Assembly: GCF_000763575.1 (NCBI RefSeq)
Contig: NZ_CP009170.1
Coordinates: forward strand, 1-57,500
From: Thermoanaerobacter kivui
GTDB taxonomy: Bacteria > Bacillota > Thermoanaerobacteria > Thermoanaerobacterales > Thermoanaerobacteraceae
Direction: 5' to 3'
DNA: 57,500 nucleotides
Part shown: piece by piece, positions 1 through 11,465 of the stretch
Layout: the number at the start of each line of letters is the position of its first letter
Position numbering within the stretch: the stretch's first letter is position 1
The notes under the pieces: model-generated
The model's database searches: none
Told to the model about the DNA's origin: nothing
What the model saw: only the letters and a program-made list of their open reading frames with translations
Program-made: the position numbers and the translations under genes

Positions 1-100
1 ATTAACTTATCAATAATTAACTTATACCAGATAACATACTATGCCACCCTTTTTCGTAAGTTATCCACATTTCTTATTGAATGTCTTAGGAGGTCATACA
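1..100 (+). promoter_or_regulatory. dnaA upstream region with DnaA box
   Basis: AT-rich stretch ahead of dnaA. A canonical DnaA box, TTATCCACA, lies at 61-69. The 10-mer ATTAACTTAT is repeated directly at 1-10 and 16-25. A ribosome binding site AGGAGGT sits at 89-95, six bases before the ATG at 101. The DnaA box next to dnaA is compatible with autoregulation or with one part of a bipartite origin. The region is cut by the window edge, so its full extent is unknown. Confidence 0.6.
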
Positions 101-1432
101 ATGTATGGAGATCATCGTCAAGTATGGGAGAGAATAGTGGAGGTCATCAAAAGTAAACTTACCCCCACCAGTTACAACACTTGGCTAGTTCATATAAAGC
201 CACTAGCAATCATTGATAATGTACTTTTTTTAAGCACTCCAAACAGTTTTACAAAAAATATAATAAATGGAAGATATATAAACATAATTCACGACGCTGC
301 ATCAAAAGCCACTAACAAACTCTATAACATAAAAATACTGTCTGAAGACGAAGAAGAATACAGAGAAATCAAGGAATCAGTAGAAAAAGAAATATTAAAC
401 GAATCAACAACCCTAAGTACCTTAAATCCTAAATATACTTTTGACACCTTTGTGGTAGGGAACAGTAACAAACTTGCTCACGCCGCTTGTCTTGCAGTAG
501 CACAAGCTCCTGCAAAAGCTTACAATCCCCTATTTATTTACGGCGGTGTAGGACTTGGAAAAACTCACCTAATGCACGCCATAGGCCACTTTATCAACAA
601 ACATCACAGTGGTTATAAAATAATGTACGTTACCTCAGAAACGTTTACAAATGAATTGGTAAATTCAATAAAAGACGACAAAAATGAAGAATTTAGAAAC
701 AAATACAGAAATATTGACGTACTTCTAATAGACGATATTCAATTTATAGCTAAAAAAGAAAGGACGCAAGAAGAGTTTTTCCATACTTTTAATACGCTTT
801 ATGAGGCTAACAAGCAAATAGTTATTTCAAGCGACAGACCTCCAAAAGAAATACCTACTTTAGAAGAAAGGCTGAGGTCAAGATTTGAATGGGGCTTAAT
901 AGCTGATATACAACCTCCAGATTATGAGACAAGAATAGCAATACTAAAGAAAAAAGCTCAAACAGAAAATCTCAACATACCTGATGAAGTTTTAGCGTAT
1001 GTAGCAGAGAAAATCCAATCAAACATAAGGGAATTAGAAGGCGCCTTGATAAGAATTGTAGCTTTTTCAAACTTAACAAAATCGAACATAGACTTAGAAC
1101 TCACCAAACACGCTTTAAAAGAAATTGTCTCTAACAAAACAAGGCAGATAACTGTCAAGCTCATACAAGAAGAAGTTTGTAAATACTACAATATAAAATT
1201 AGAAGATTTCAAGTCTCGCAAAAGAACTAAAAATATAGCATATCCTCGACAAATAGCCATGTATTTAGCAAGAGAATTGACAGATTTATCACTTCCTAAA
1301 ATAGGAGAAGAGTTTGGAAAAGACCATACCACTGTAATACATGCATATGAAAAAATTTCTAATGAAATAAAACAAGACGAACTCCTTTCTCGTCAAATTG
1401 AAGAACTTAAAAAAAGAATCAAAGGTTTTTAA
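101..1432 (+). CDS. dnaA: Chromosomal replication initiator DnaA
   Basis: DnaA binds DnaA boxes at oriC, melts the origin and helps load the replicative helicase; it also acts as a transcription factor. The 443-residue product has the usual four-domain layout: an N-terminal oligomerisation domain, a variable linker near residues 85-110, an AAA+ module with Walker [10 protein letters not shown] near 148-156 and Walker B LLIDDIQF near 208-215, and a C-terminal helix-turn-helix with the signature [14 protein letters not shown]. The ATG at 101 is chosen over an upstream in-frame ATG at 41 because AGGAGGT sits correctly before it and known DnaA proteins begin at this position. dnaN follows after an origin-like spacer. 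Identification is certain. Confidence 0.98.
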   Translation: MYGDHRQVWERIVEVIKSKLTPTSYNTWLVHIKPLAIIDNVLFLSTPNSFTKNIINGRYINIIHDAASKATNKLYNIKILSEDEEEYREIKESVEKEILNESTTLSTLNPKYTFDTFVVGNSNKLAHAACLAVAQAPAKAYNPLFIYGGVGLGKTHLMHAIGHFINKHHSGYKIMYVTSETFTNELVNSIKDDKNEEFRNKYRNIDVLLIDDIQFIAKKERTQEEFFHTFNTLYEANKQIVISSDRPPKEIPTLEERLRSRFEWGLIADIQPPDYETRIAILKKKAQTENLNIPDEVLAYVAEKIQSNIRELEGALIRIVAFSNLTKSNIDLELTKHALKEIVSNKTRQITVKLIQEEVCKYYNIKLEDFKSRKRTKNIAYPRQIAMYLARELTDLSLPKIGEEFGKDHTTVIHAYEKISNEIKQDELLSRQIEELKKRIKGF

Positions 1433-1480
1433 CATATAAACGGGGATAACCCTGTTTATATGTTTTAAAATTTTTTGTCT
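1432..1480 (+). terminator. Intrinsic terminator after dnaA
   Basis: A long perfect-looking hairpin starts at the dnaA stop codon: ACATATAAAC and GTTTATATGT arms, with GGG/CCC closer to a small ATAA loop, followed by a T-rich run near 1471-1477. Confidence 0.8.
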
Positions 1481-1666
1481 GTGAATAATGTTGATATTTT
1501 TTTAAAACTGTCTAAAACTTATCCACAGACACCTTTCGACATTTTATTTGGTTTAGAACCCATTACTCACAAAATAACATTTTCTATTACTATGACTACT
1601 AAATTATATCTTTTTATTTTATGCTTGAGCTGCAAGAAATATTCTAAATAACAGGAGTGAAAAAAA
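1433..1666 (+). other. dnaA-dnaN spacer, probable oriC element
   Basis: 234-base gene-free spacer. DnaA-box matches are TTATCCACA at 1519-1527 (perfect), TGTGAATAA at 1480-1488 (reverse-strand TTATTCACA) and TTACTCACA at 1563-1571 (one mismatch from TTATNCACA). Around them are runs of A/T suited to DNA unwinding. In many Firmicutes the origin lies on one or both sides of dnaA; this spacer is the better candidate here. The dnaN ribosome binding site AGGAGTG is at 1652-1658. Confidence 0.65.
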
Positions 1667-2779
1667 ATGAAATTTGCGTGTGATAAAAATTCATTATCAG
1701 AAGGAGTAAATACTGCTATAAGGGGGGTATCCTCCCGCACAACTCTTCCAATACTTCAAGGTATAAAACTAACAGCTCTAAAAGATTTTGTCAAACTTTC
1801 TGGAACAGATTTAGATATAGGAATAGAATGTGAAATTCCTGCAACAATAGAACAAGAAGGAGAAGTAGTTGTACCTGCAAAAATTTTCTCTGAACTGGTA
1901 AGGAAATTACCAGAAGGAGAAGTTAGTATAAAAACTAATTCTGAGAATATTGTCGATATTACCTGCGAAAGTATAAATTTTACAATTTCAGGAAGTGATG
2001 CAGTCGAATTTCCTGAAATTCCTGAAGTATCAAGAGAAAACTCTTTTAGGTTAACTCAAAATCCTTTAAAAGACATGATAAGGAAAACAATATTTTGTAT
2101 TGCACAGGAACAAACGAGGCCTATTCTCACAGGAGTTTTATTTGAGGTGTTTCAAAATGAAATAAAAGCAGTTGCTTTAGACGGATTTAGAATGGCAGTT
2201 TATTCATATACCAGTGAGGAGAAGTTTTTTGAAGAAGAATCAGAAAAATATTCCATAGTGATACCCGGAAAAACTTTAGAGGAGATATACAGGATTTTAA
2301 AAGATGAAGACAGTGAAATAGACATATACCATACTTCCAACCAGGTGCTGTTTCAAATAGAAAACACAAAAGTAATATCAAGGCTTTTAGAAGGAAATTA
2401 TATAAATTACAATGCAGTTTTGCCAAAAGACCACAAAACGCAGGTAAGAGTTAAAAAAGAGGATTTAATGGAAAGCATTGAAAGAGCATCTCTCATAGCT
2501 GAGAGCAAAAATAACCTGGTTAAGTTTGAAATTGGAGATAAATTTATCACTGTTTCTTCTAATTCTGAAAAAGGTAAAATGGTAGAAAAGATTGAAGTAG
2601 TAGTAAAAGGAATGTTTCTCGAAATAGCGTTTAATTCAAGGTATTTACTTGAGTCTTTAAGAGCTATTGATGAAGAAGAGATAGAGCTTCATTTTATAAA
2701 TAGCATAAATCCGTTAATAATAAGACCGATAGGGAGTAAAGATTATCTATACATGATACTTCCTGTAAAGCTTAACTGA
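1667..2779 (+). CDS. dnaN: DNA polymerase III beta subunit (sliding clamp)
   Basis: DnaN forms the ring-shaped clamp that tethers DNA polymerase III to template DNA and recruits many repair enzymes. The 370-residue product starts MKFACDKNSLSEGVN and ends MILPVKLN, the typical clamp C-terminus, and has the length expected for three clamp domains. The ATG at 1667 has the Shine-Dalgarno AGGAGTG eight bases upstream. It follows dnaA and precedes yaaA and recF, the standard Firmicute origin order. Confidence 0.97.
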   Translation: MKFACDKNSLSEGVNTAIRGVSSRTTLPILQGIKLTALKDFVKLSGTDLDIGIECEIPATIEQEGEVVVPAKIFSELVRKLPEGEVSIKTNSENIVDITCESINFTISGSDAVEFPEIPEVSRENSFRLTQNPLKDMIRKTIFCIAQEQTRPILTGVLFEVFQNEIKAVALDGFRMAVYSYTSEEKFFEEESEKYSIVIPGKTLEEIYRILKDEDSEIDIYHTSNQVLFQIENTKVISRLLEGNYINYNAVLPKDHKTQVRVKKEDLMESIERASLIAESKNNLVKFEIGDKFITVSSNSEKGKMVEKIEVVVKGMFLEIAFNSRYLLESLRAIDEEEIELHFINSINPLIIRPIGSKDYLYMILPVKLN

Positions 2780-2796
2780 CAAGAGGTGGCTTATTT

Positions 2797-3003
2797 ATGA
2801 TAGAAGTTGCTATAACAACTGACTATATCACTTTAGGACAGTTTTTGAAGTATGTGAAGGTGTGTGAAACAGGAGGTCAAGCAAAACAACTTATTTTAGA
2901 TGGAAAAGTAAAAGTTAATGGAGCTATTGAATTAAAACGAGGGAAAAAGCTCCGCAAAAATGATATAATTGAGGTAGAAGGCAAAATTTACGTTATAAAG
3001 TGA
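2797..3003 (+). CDS. yaaA: S4-domain RNA-binding protein YaaA/RlbA
   Basis: A 68-residue protein made almost wholly of an S4 RNA-binding domain (TLGQFLKYVKVCETGGQAKQLILDGKVKVNG). In Bacillus this gene sits between dnaN and recF and its product is linked to ribosome assembly; the exact role is unclear. It starts 17 bases after dnaN with AGAGGTGG as the ribosome binding site, and its stop is only a few bases from recF, so the three genes are probably cotranscribed. Confidence 0.9.
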   Translation: MIEVAITTDYITLGQFLKYVKVCETGGQAKQLILDGKVKVNGAIELKRGKKLRKNDIIEVEGKIYVIK

Positions 3004-3013
3004 GGAATTGAGC

Positions 3014-4102
3014 TTGTATATAAGGGAGCTTTTTGTTGACAATTTTAGAAATCTGCAAAAGCAAAAAGTAGAATTTTGTGATGGAGTCAACATATTGTAC
3101 GGATTAAATGCTCAAGGAAAAAGTAATCTTTTAGAGAGCATTAGGATTCTTAGCATGGGAAGGTCTTTCAGAGGAAGCAAGACAACTGAATTGATAAAGT
3201 TTGGAGAGGATTATTTTTACATAAGAGCTTTGGTACAGCAAGACAATGAGGACAAAAAAATAGAATTTGCTTACAAAAAAAATGAAAACAAAGTAATAAA
3301 GATTAACGGCAATAAACTAAAATCTGCTTCTGAGCTTTTGGGTCATTTTTTGACAGTTATTTTTTCCCCAGAAGATTTAAATATAATAAAAGAAGGGCCT
3401 TCCCATCGCAGAAAATACATAGATTCTTGTATTTCCATAGTAAGAAAAAGTTATCTTTACAACATAATCCAATATAATAAAATATTAGCTAACAGAAATA
3501 AAGTGTTAAAGAGCATAAAAGAAGGAAAAGGAAGAGAAATTTTAGAAGTTTTTGATGAACAGCTTGTAGACTATGGGTCAAAAATTATTTTGACGAGACA
3601 ACAATACATAAAGACTATGGAGTCTTACGTTAAAAAAATTTTATCTGAAATATCAAAGGAATCCGTTGACATTGTTTATTTAAATAGCATAGGTCTTAAA
3701 GAGATGACTGAGGAAGAAATCATAAAAAATAAATTAAAAGAAAAGCTTGCAAAAAATATAGATTTAGATTTAAAGTACCTTACAACTCAGACAGGACCTC
3801 ATAGAGAAGATTTTAAAATTTTGATAAACGGATATGACTCGAGAATTTATTCTTCACAAGGGCAACAGAGGACTCTCGCTTTATGTCTTAAACTTACGGA
3901 ATTTGAAATTTTAAAGAGTGAGACAAATAAACGACCAGTGCTTCTTTTAGACGATGTGATGTCAGAACTAGATGACAAAAGAAAAAGATACGTTTTAGAA
4001 AAACTTAAGGGTTTCCAGACCTTTATAACTCATACCAATAAAAATGACCTTAAAGGAGATTGTTATTTTGAGATAAAAAATGGGGTTGTAATTAAGGAAT
4101 AG
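3014..4102 (+). CDS. recF: DNA replication and repair protein RecF
   Basis: RecF is an SMC-like ATPase that, with RecO and RecR, loads RecA at single-strand gaps. Walker A (GLNAQGKSNLLE) is near residues 29-40, the ABC signature (SSQGQQRTLAL) near residues 279-289 and Walker B (VLLLDDVMSELD) near residues 311-322. Two in-frame TTG codons could start it, at 3008 and 3014. The one at 3014 (MYIRELFVDNF) is chosen because GAGGA at 3002-3006 lies seven bases before it but only one base before the other. That gives 362 residues, normal for the family. recR is also in this window at 53.9 kb. Confidence 0.95.
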   Translation: MYIRELFVDNFRNLQKQKVEFCDGVNILYGLNAQGKSNLLESIRILSMGRSFRGSKTTELIKFGEDYFYIRALVQQDNEDKKIEFAYKKNENKVIKINGNKLKSASELLGHFLTVIFSPEDLNIIKEGPSHRRKYIDSCISIVRKSYLYNIIQYNKILANRNKVLKSIKEGKGREILEVFDEQLVDYGSKIILTRQQYIKTMESYVKKILSEISKESVDIVYLNSIGLKEMTEEEIIKNKLKEKLAKNIDLDLKYLTTQTGPHREDFKILINGYDSRIYSSQGQQRTLALCLKLTEFEILKSETNKRPVLLLDDVMSELDDKRKRYVLEKLKGFQTFITHTNKNDLKGDCYFEIKNGVVIKE

Positions 4103-4113
4103 GGGGTTTTTGA

Positions 4114-4371
4114 ATGTATATCCATTTAGGTGGTAACGTCGTAGTCCCAGATAAAGACATCATAGCTATTTTTGACATAAGTGTTGTCACTACTTCTGAT
4201 GCAACAGTTCAATTTTTAAAAATATCAGAAGAAGAAGGGTTTGTGGTGAGGATTTCTGATGAAAAGCCAAAATCTTTTATAATCACAGAGAGAGATAAAA
4301 AGAGCATAATTTACATGTCACCAATTTCTACTTTTACTCTCATAAAAAGAACTCAAAAAATAGAAGAATAA
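4114..4371 (+). CDS. remB: Extracellular matrix regulator RemB/YaaB (DUF370)
   Basis: An 85-residue DUF370 protein beginning MYIHLGGNVVVPDKDIIAIFDI. In Bacillus subtilis RemB (YaaB) lies at the same place between recF and gyrB and is paired functionally with RemA in biofilm gene control. The gene follows recF by 11 bases with AGGGGG as the ribosome binding site. In this window the operon ends here, because a strong hairpin and the convergent gatD follow directly. The family assignment is solid; the role in this organism is not known. Confidence 0.88.
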   Translation: MYIHLGGNVVVPDKDIIAIFDISVVTTSDATVQFLKISEEEGFVVRISDEKPKSFIITERDKKSIIYMSPISTFTLIKRTQKIEE

Positions 4372-4402
4372 AAATAGAGGGATTATACCTCTATTTTTTT
4401 AT
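4371..4402. terminator. Bidirectional terminator between remB and gatD
   Basis: AAAATAGAGG and CCTCTATTTT arms flank an 8-base loop and continue into seven T on the plus strand and A/T on the minus strand. It separates two convergent operons and overlaps the last codons of gatD. Confidence 0.8.
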
Positions 4403-5122
4403 GAATCTTTTTATTATTGATTGTTTAGCTGTTTTTTCTAAAGAGTCATCTAATGGTACTAATTCTATTTTTCCGTATTTTCTTTTCAAAGCGCTTAAAA
4501 TGAGGTAGTCTGCAAATTCAGGATTTTTAGGTAAGACAGGGCCGTGGAGATATGTTCCATACACATTTTTATACACACAACCCTCTGTTTTGTCTTCTCC
4601 GTTGTTTCCACTTCCAATTATTATTTTACCAAGAGGTTTTGCTTTTCCAATATAAGTTTTTCCAGAATGGTTTTCAAAACCCACCATTTTAAAAGCTTTT
4701 TCATTTATATTTACTTCGATTACTACATTTCCAATCATCCTTTTGGTACCAGCTACAGTCCACACGTCTAATACACCCACGCCTTTTAATTTATCACCTT
4801 TTGCGGTTTGGTAATAATTCCCTAAAAGTTGATATCCGCCGCATATACCTAATACTGTCAAGCCGTCTTCAATAGCTGTTTTGAGATTTTTGCCCTTTTT
4901 AATTGTCAGGTCATCGCTTACCATTTTTTGTTCTCTATCAGATCCGCCTCCTAAAAAAAGTATATCTACATCGGCAAAATTTGTGTTTGTGTCTACTGTA
5001 ATCGGCTTTATTTCGACTTCAATATTTCGCCATTCGCATCTTCTTTTTAATGCCAAAATATTTCCTCTGTCTCCGTATAAATTCAGTATGTCTGGATACA
5101 TGTGGCCAATGACAAGTTTCAT
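4391..5122 (-). CDS. gatD: Lipid II isoglutaminyl synthase, glutaminase subunit GatD
   Basis: GatD is the class I glutamine amidotransferase partner of MurT; together they amidate the D-glutamate of lipid II to D-isoglutamine, which most Gram-positives need for peptidoglycan cross-linking. The 243-residue product has the nucleophile motif LGICGGYQLLG near residue 94 and a His in YGTYLHGP near 193. The start overlaps the murT stop by four bases (ATGA), showing tight translational coupling and a fixed subunit ratio. Confidence 0.93.
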   Translation of the reverse strand: MKLVIGHMYPDILNLYGDRGNILALKRRCEWRNIEVEIKPITVDTNTNFADVDILFLGGGSDREQKMVSDDLTIKKGKNLKTAIEDGLTVLGICGGYQLLGNYYQTAKGDKLKGVGVLDVWTVAGTKRMIGNVVIEVNINEKAFKMVGFENHSGKTYIGKAKPLGKIIIGSGNNGEDKTEGCVYKNVYGTYLHGPVLPKNPEFADYLILSALKRKYGKIELVPLDDSLEKTAKQSIIKRFIKK

Positions 5123-6477
5123 TTTTTAGCCTCCTGCGATTTTAAGTATTTATTTACATCATAAAGGGATGTATAATTGGGAAGTACTGCTATTAATTCT
5201 TCCTTAGTTAGTTCAGATATTGTATCAAGAGCTTTATCTACAGAGTTTAAAACTTTTATTTTATTAATATCAAAGTTTGCATATTTCAGTCTTACTGCCA
5301 TGTCCTCAGCTCTTAAACCAGAGGTTATTATATAGTTCACCTTTGTTTTTGATAAAAATTCTTCTATGTTTACATCCCACAGCCATGACACATCTCTTCC
5401 GTCTGCGTAATTGTCGTTTATAAATATAACGAGGTTTAAAGGTTTGTTAAATTCTGACAGCATGTTTAAGGTGCTTTCAAAACCTATTGGATTTTTAATG
5501 AGATTTATTATTGCTTTTTTGCCTTTTATATAGGTTTTTTGCAGTCTTCCTTCTATTGGCCAATAATCTTGTATTGCTTCTATTATGCTATCTATGTTTA
5601 TATTCAATAAAATGCTAGTAGAAATTGCGGCTAACAGGTTGTATACATTATAAAACCCTATTAATTTGCTTTTGATTGGCAATACTGCATTTTTGTAAAA
5701 CAATTTAAAACTTATCCCCTCTTCGCTTAAAGCTATGTCAGTTGCTTTAAAGTGAAGGTCAGGTCTTTTTTTGCCGCAATTAGGGCAATAATAATCCCCC
5801 AGTTGTCCATAATATACTCTTTTATAAATATATTTTGTCCCGCAGACAGGACAGTATTTTTGTTCAAAAGATGTAGAAGTGTTTGAATTATTTAAATTAC
5901 TCTCTACACCGTAATATATTACTTTTAAACTTAAATTGTCACCTATTGAAGCTGTAAAAGGTTCATCAGCGTTTAATAGAACTATAGAATCTTCAGGCAG
6001 TTTTAAAAGGGCTTCTTTTACTTTTTCTACTGTTGTGTCCAATTCTCCATATCTATCTAGCTGGTCTCTAAAAAAATTTGTTATCACTACAATGTTAGGT
6101 TTTACTTCTTCAATGATTACAGGCATGTTGGCTTCATCTACTTCGAAAACAGCTGCATTTTTATTTAAATTACCTAAAAAATTGCTATTTTTTATTAAGG
6201 CTGTGGCAATTCCAGTTTTCATATTTGCTCCTTCTTTGTTGTGTACAACACTTTTCCCAGAAGTGGTCAAAATATGGGCTATTAATCCAGAAGTTGTAGT
6301 TTTGCCATTTGTACCTGTTATTATTACTTTGTTTTCTTTTATAGGTTCAATTAACTTTTTTATTAATTTAGAATCAGATTTAAGAGCTATTTTTCCAGGT
6401 AAAGATGTTCCACCTTTTCCTGTCATTTTACAAGATATGTTCACAAGTTTACCTAAGTTAACACTTAAAAATTTCAT
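5119..6477 (-). CDS. murT: Lipid II isoglutaminyl synthase, ligase subunit MurT
   Basis: MurT is the Mur-ligase-like subunit that activates lipid II glutamate with ATP and accepts ammonia from GatD. The 452 residues show the P-loop VIITGTNGKTTTSGL near 50-64, a cysteine-rich insertion (CPVCGTKY and CPNCGKKRP, near 206-235) typical of MurT zinc-ribbon insertions, and a C-terminal DUF1727 domain with the segment INDNYADGRDVSWLWDV. It overlaps gatD and lies 13 bases after csaA, so csaA-murT-gatD probably form one transcript. Confidence 0.93.
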   Translation of the reverse strand: MKFLSVNLGKLVNISCKMTGKGGTSLPGKIALKSDSKLIKKLIEPIKENKVIITGTNGKTTTSGLIAHILTTSGKSVVHNKEGANMKTGIATALIKNSNFLGNLNKNAAVFEVDEANMPVIIEEVKPNIVVITNFFRDQLDRYGELDTTVEKVKEALLKLPEDSIVLLNADEPFTASIGDNLSLKVIYYGVESNLNNSNTSTSFEQKYCPVCGTKYIYKRVYYGQLGDYYCPNCGKKRPDLHFKATDIALSEEGISFKLFYKNAVLPIKSKLIGFYNVYNLLAAISTSILLNINIDSIIEAIQDYWPIEGRLQKTYIKGKKAIINLIKNPIGFESTLNMLSEFNKPLNLVIFINDNYADGRDVSWLWDVNIEEFLSKTKVNYIITSGLRAEDMAVRLKYANFDINKIKVLNSVDKALDTISELTKEELIAVLPNYTSLYDVNKYLKSQEAKK

Positions 6478-6490
6478 TTTTTACCACCTT

Positions 6491-6820
6491 CTAGTAAATT
6501 TTATTCCCTATTTTTACTTCTCTTTCTGGCTGAAGCAATACTACATTTCCTTCTTCATCATCTACCCCTAGTACTAAAACTTCGGATACGAAGTCTGCAA
6601 TTTGTTTGGGTGGAAAATTTACTACACACACTACTAATTTATTGTACAAATCTTCTTTTTTATATAGCTTTGTTATTTGAGCGCTAGACTTTTTAATACC
6701 TAATTCACCAAAGTCAATTTTTAACTTGTAAGCAGGTTTTTTTGCTTTAGGGAAGTCTTCAACTTCAATTATCCTTCCTACTCTTATGTCAAGTTTTAAA
6801 AAATCTTCATAAGTAGCCAT
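6491..6820 (-). CDS. csaA: tRNA-binding-domain protein CsaA
   Basis: A 109-residue protein consisting of a tRNA-binding OB fold like those of CsaA and the C-terminus of methionyl-tRNA synthetase (FLKLDIRVGRIIEVEDFPKA, then VVNFPPKQIADFVSEVLVLG). CsaA is described as a small dimeric chaperone linked to protein export in Bacillus. The ATG at 6820 is preferred to one three codons upstream at 6829, because GAGGTG lies six bases from it but only one base from the upstream one. It is first in the minus-strand operon with murT and gatD; the functional link is not obvious. Confidence 0.88.
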   Translation of the reverse strand: MATYEDFLKLDIRVGRIIEVEDFPKAKKPAYKLKIDFGELGIKKSSAQITKLYKKEDLYNKLVVCVVNFPPKQIADFVSEVLVLGVDDEEGNVVLLQPEREVKIGNKIY

Positions 6821-6835
6821 TGCATTCACCTCAAT

Positions 6836-8939
<2,104 letters not shown>

Positions 8940-8953
8940 AAGAGGTGAAGTAG

Positions 8954-11380
8954 ATGAGTGAAGAAAAAGAGAAAGTAATCCCAGTAGACATTGAAGATGA
9001 AATGAAAAAATCTTATATAGATTATGCGATGAGTGTAATTGTTGGAAGGGCACTGCCAGATGTGAGAGATGGTTTAAAACCAGTTCATAGAAGGATTCTC
9101 TATGCTATGAATGAGTTGGGATTAACTCCTGACAAGCCCTATAAAAAGAGCGTTGCAGTTGTTGGTGAAGTGTTAGGGAAATACCATCCTCATGGCGATG
9201 CGGCTGTTTATGATACTTTAGTGAGACTAGCACAGGATTTTTCAATGAGAGAAACTTTGATAGATGGGCACGGAAACTTTGGAAGCATAGATGGAGACCC
9301 TCCAGCTGCCATGAGGTATACAGAGGCGAGGCTTTCAAAAATTGCCCTTGAAATGCTTACAGATATAAATAAAGAAACAGTAGATTTTGTGCCAAACTTT
9401 GACGAGACTTTAAAAGAACCAGTTGTGCTTCCTTCTCGATTTCCTAATCTTTTAGTCAATGGTTCTCAAGGCATTGCTGTAGGTATGGCTACCAACATTC
9501 CTCCTCACAATTTAGGAGAAGTCATAGATGGCATTGTCGCTTATATAGACAATCCTTATATTTCAGTAGATGAACTGATGAAATATATAAAGGGACCTGA
9601 CTTTCCTACAGGAGGAATAATTCTAGGAAGAGACGGTATAAAAGAGACTTATGAGACAGGAAGAGGTAAAATTGTCGTTAGGGCAAAGGCAGAAATTGAA
9701 GAACATCACGGTAAGATGAGAATCGTAATTACTGAGATTCCCTATATGGTGCTTAAAGCTAAGTTAATTGAAAAAATAGCTGAGTTAGTCCGTGACAAGC
9801 ACATAGAAGGGATTTCTGATTTGAGAGATGAATCTGATAGGAATGGAATGAAAATTGTAATAGAACTAAAAAGAGATGTCAATCCAAAGGTGATACTTAA
9901 TAAACTTTACATGCACACACAAATGCAACAGACTTTTGGAGCTATAATGTTAGCTCTTGTAGATGGAGAGCCAAAAATATTAAATTTAAAGCAGATTATA
10001 GAAAAGTATGTAGATCATCAAGCAGATGTTGTAACGAGAAGGACCAAGTTTGACTTAAGAAGAGCGGAAGAAAGAGCCCATATTTTAGAAGGATTAAAAA
10101 TCGCTCTTGACCACATTGATGAAGTGATAAATATAATAAGAAGTTCGAAGACAGAAGCAATTGCTAAGCAAAATTTAATGGACAAGTTTGGGTTAAGCGA
10201 AAAACAAGCACAAGCGATAGTTGACATGAGATTAGGAAGGTTGACTGGGCTTGAAAGGCAAAAAGTAGAAGATGAGCTTAAGGAGTTAATTGAAAAGATA
10301 AAAGAATTAAAGGAAATTTTGGCAGATGAAAGAAAAGTGCTGGAAATAATCAAAAAAGAGCTTTTGGAAATAAAAGATAAATATGCTACTCCGAGAAAGA
10401 CAAGCATTGTGGCAAAAGAAGAAGAGTTAGATTTAGAGGATTTGGTTCAATTGGAAGATGTTGTAGTGACAATGACACACTATGGATATATAAAGAGAAT
10501 GCCTCTTGATATTTATAAAGCTCAAAAACGTGGAGGGAAAGGCATATTAGGTATATCTACAAGAGAAGATGACTTTGTAGAGGATATATTTATCACTACA
10601 ACTCATGACAGACTGTTGTTCTTTACAAACAAAGGGAAGGTATATAGTTTAAGGACAATAGACATTCCTGAAACAGGAAGACAAGCAAAAGGCACGGCTA
10701 TTGTCAATCTCATACAAATAGCTCAAGGAGAGAAAGTCACAGCGGTTATTCCTCTTAAAAAGTCAGAAGATATTAAATATGTTGTTATGTGTACTAAAAG
10801 AGGCATAATAAAAAAGACTTCTATAGAAGAATTCAGGTCAATTAAAAGAAATGGTATAATAGCTATTACATTGGAGGAGAATGACGAGCTTATAAATACA
10901 AAATTAACAAATGGAGAAAGAGAAATAATTATAGGAACTGCTAAAGGCTATGCTATAAGGTTCAATGAAAAAGACATAAGGCCTATGGGAAGAGTGGCAA
11001 AGGGTGTAATAGCTATTTCCTTGAGAGAAGATGATGAAGTGGTAGAAATGGACCTTGTTCACCCGGGTAGCGAAATTTTGGTAGTTACAGAAAAAGGATT
11101 TGGAAAAAGAACTGATTTAGAGGAATACAGGCTTCAAACAAGAGCGGGAAAAGGAATAATTGCAATAAGACTTAGTGAAAAAACTGGTAAATTAGTATCT
11201 ATAAGGTCGGTAAATCCGGAAGATGAGTTTATGATAATTTCTGCAAATGGAATTCTTATAAGAATGAAGGTGTCTGAAATATCTAAGATGCACAGAGACA
11301 CGAGAGGTGTAACTCTTATGAAGCTGGATGATGGTGACAGGGTTGTTTCTACCGCGAGAATAAACAATGAGGAAACTTAA
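8954..11380 (+). CDS. gyrA: DNA gyrase subunit A
   Basis: GyrA carries the breakage-reunion activity of gyrase. The 808-residue product has the winged-helix region with the quinolone-resistance segment [14 protein letters not shown] and the catalytic tyrosine in [10 protein letters not shown] near residue 122. The C-terminal beta-pinwheel includes the GyrA box QKRGGKGI near 520, diagnostic of gyrase rather than topoisomerase IV. It is cotranscribed with gyrB. The ribosome binding site AGAGGTG lies before the ATG. Confidence 0.97.
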   Translation: MSEEKEKVIPVDIEDEMKKSYIDYAMSVIVGRALPDVRDGLKPVHRRILYAMNELGLTPDKPYKKSVAVVGEVLGKYHPHGDAAVYDTLVRLAQDFSMRETLIDGHGNFGSIDGDPPAAMRYTEARLSKIALEMLTDINKETVDFVPNFDETLKEPVVLPSRFPNLLVNGSQGIAVGMATNIPPHNLGEVIDGIVAYIDNPYISVDELMKYIKGPDFPTGGIILGRDGIKETYETGRGKIVVRAKAEIEEHHGKMRIVITEIPYMVLKAKLIEKIAELVRDKHIEGISDLRDESDRNGMKIVIELKRDVNPKVILNKLYMHTQMQQTFGAIMLALVDGEPKILNLKQIIEKYVDHQADVVTRRTKFDLRRAEERAHILEGLKIALDHIDEVINIIRSSKTEAIAKQNLMDKFGLSEKQAQAIVDMRLGRLTGLERQKVEDELKELIEKIKELKEILADERKVLEIIKKELLEIKDKYATPRKTSIVAKEEELDLEDLVQLEDVVVTMTHYGYIKRMPLDIYKAQKRGGKGILGISTREDDFVEDIFITTTHDRLLFFTNKGKVYSLRTIDIPETGRQAKGTAIVNLIQIAQGEKVTAVIPLKKSEDIKYVVMCTKRGIIKKTSIEEFRSIKRNGIIAITLEENDELINTKLTNGEREIIIGTAKGYAIRFNEKDIRPMGRVAKGVIAISLREDDEVVEMDLVHPGSEILVVTEKGFGKRTDLEEYRLQTRAGKGIIAIRLSEKTGKLVSIRSVNPEDEFMIISANGILIRMKVSEISKMHRDTRGVTLMKLDDGDRVVSTARINNEET

Positions 11381-11407
11381 AAAACCCTAAACTTTAAGGG
11401 CTTTTTA
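11379..11407 (+). terminator. gyrA terminator
   Basis: AAAACCCT and AGGGCTTTTT arms with an 8-base loop right after the gyrA stop, ending in five T. The stem is short, so termination may be partial. Confidence 0.5.
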
Positions 11408-11416
11408 AATTAACGA

Positions 11417-11454
11417 CAAACCCCACTTTCTATACATGTAAAAAGTGGGGTTTG
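11417..11454. terminator. Hairpin between convergent gyrA and pycB
   Basis: A perfect 13-base inverted repeat, CAAACCCCACTTT at 11417-11429 and its complement at 11442-11454, with a 12-base loop. It lies just after the pycB stop on the minus strand and probably ends that operon, though no clean T-run follows on either strand. Confidence 0.6.
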
Positions 11455-11465
11455 ATTTATACAGA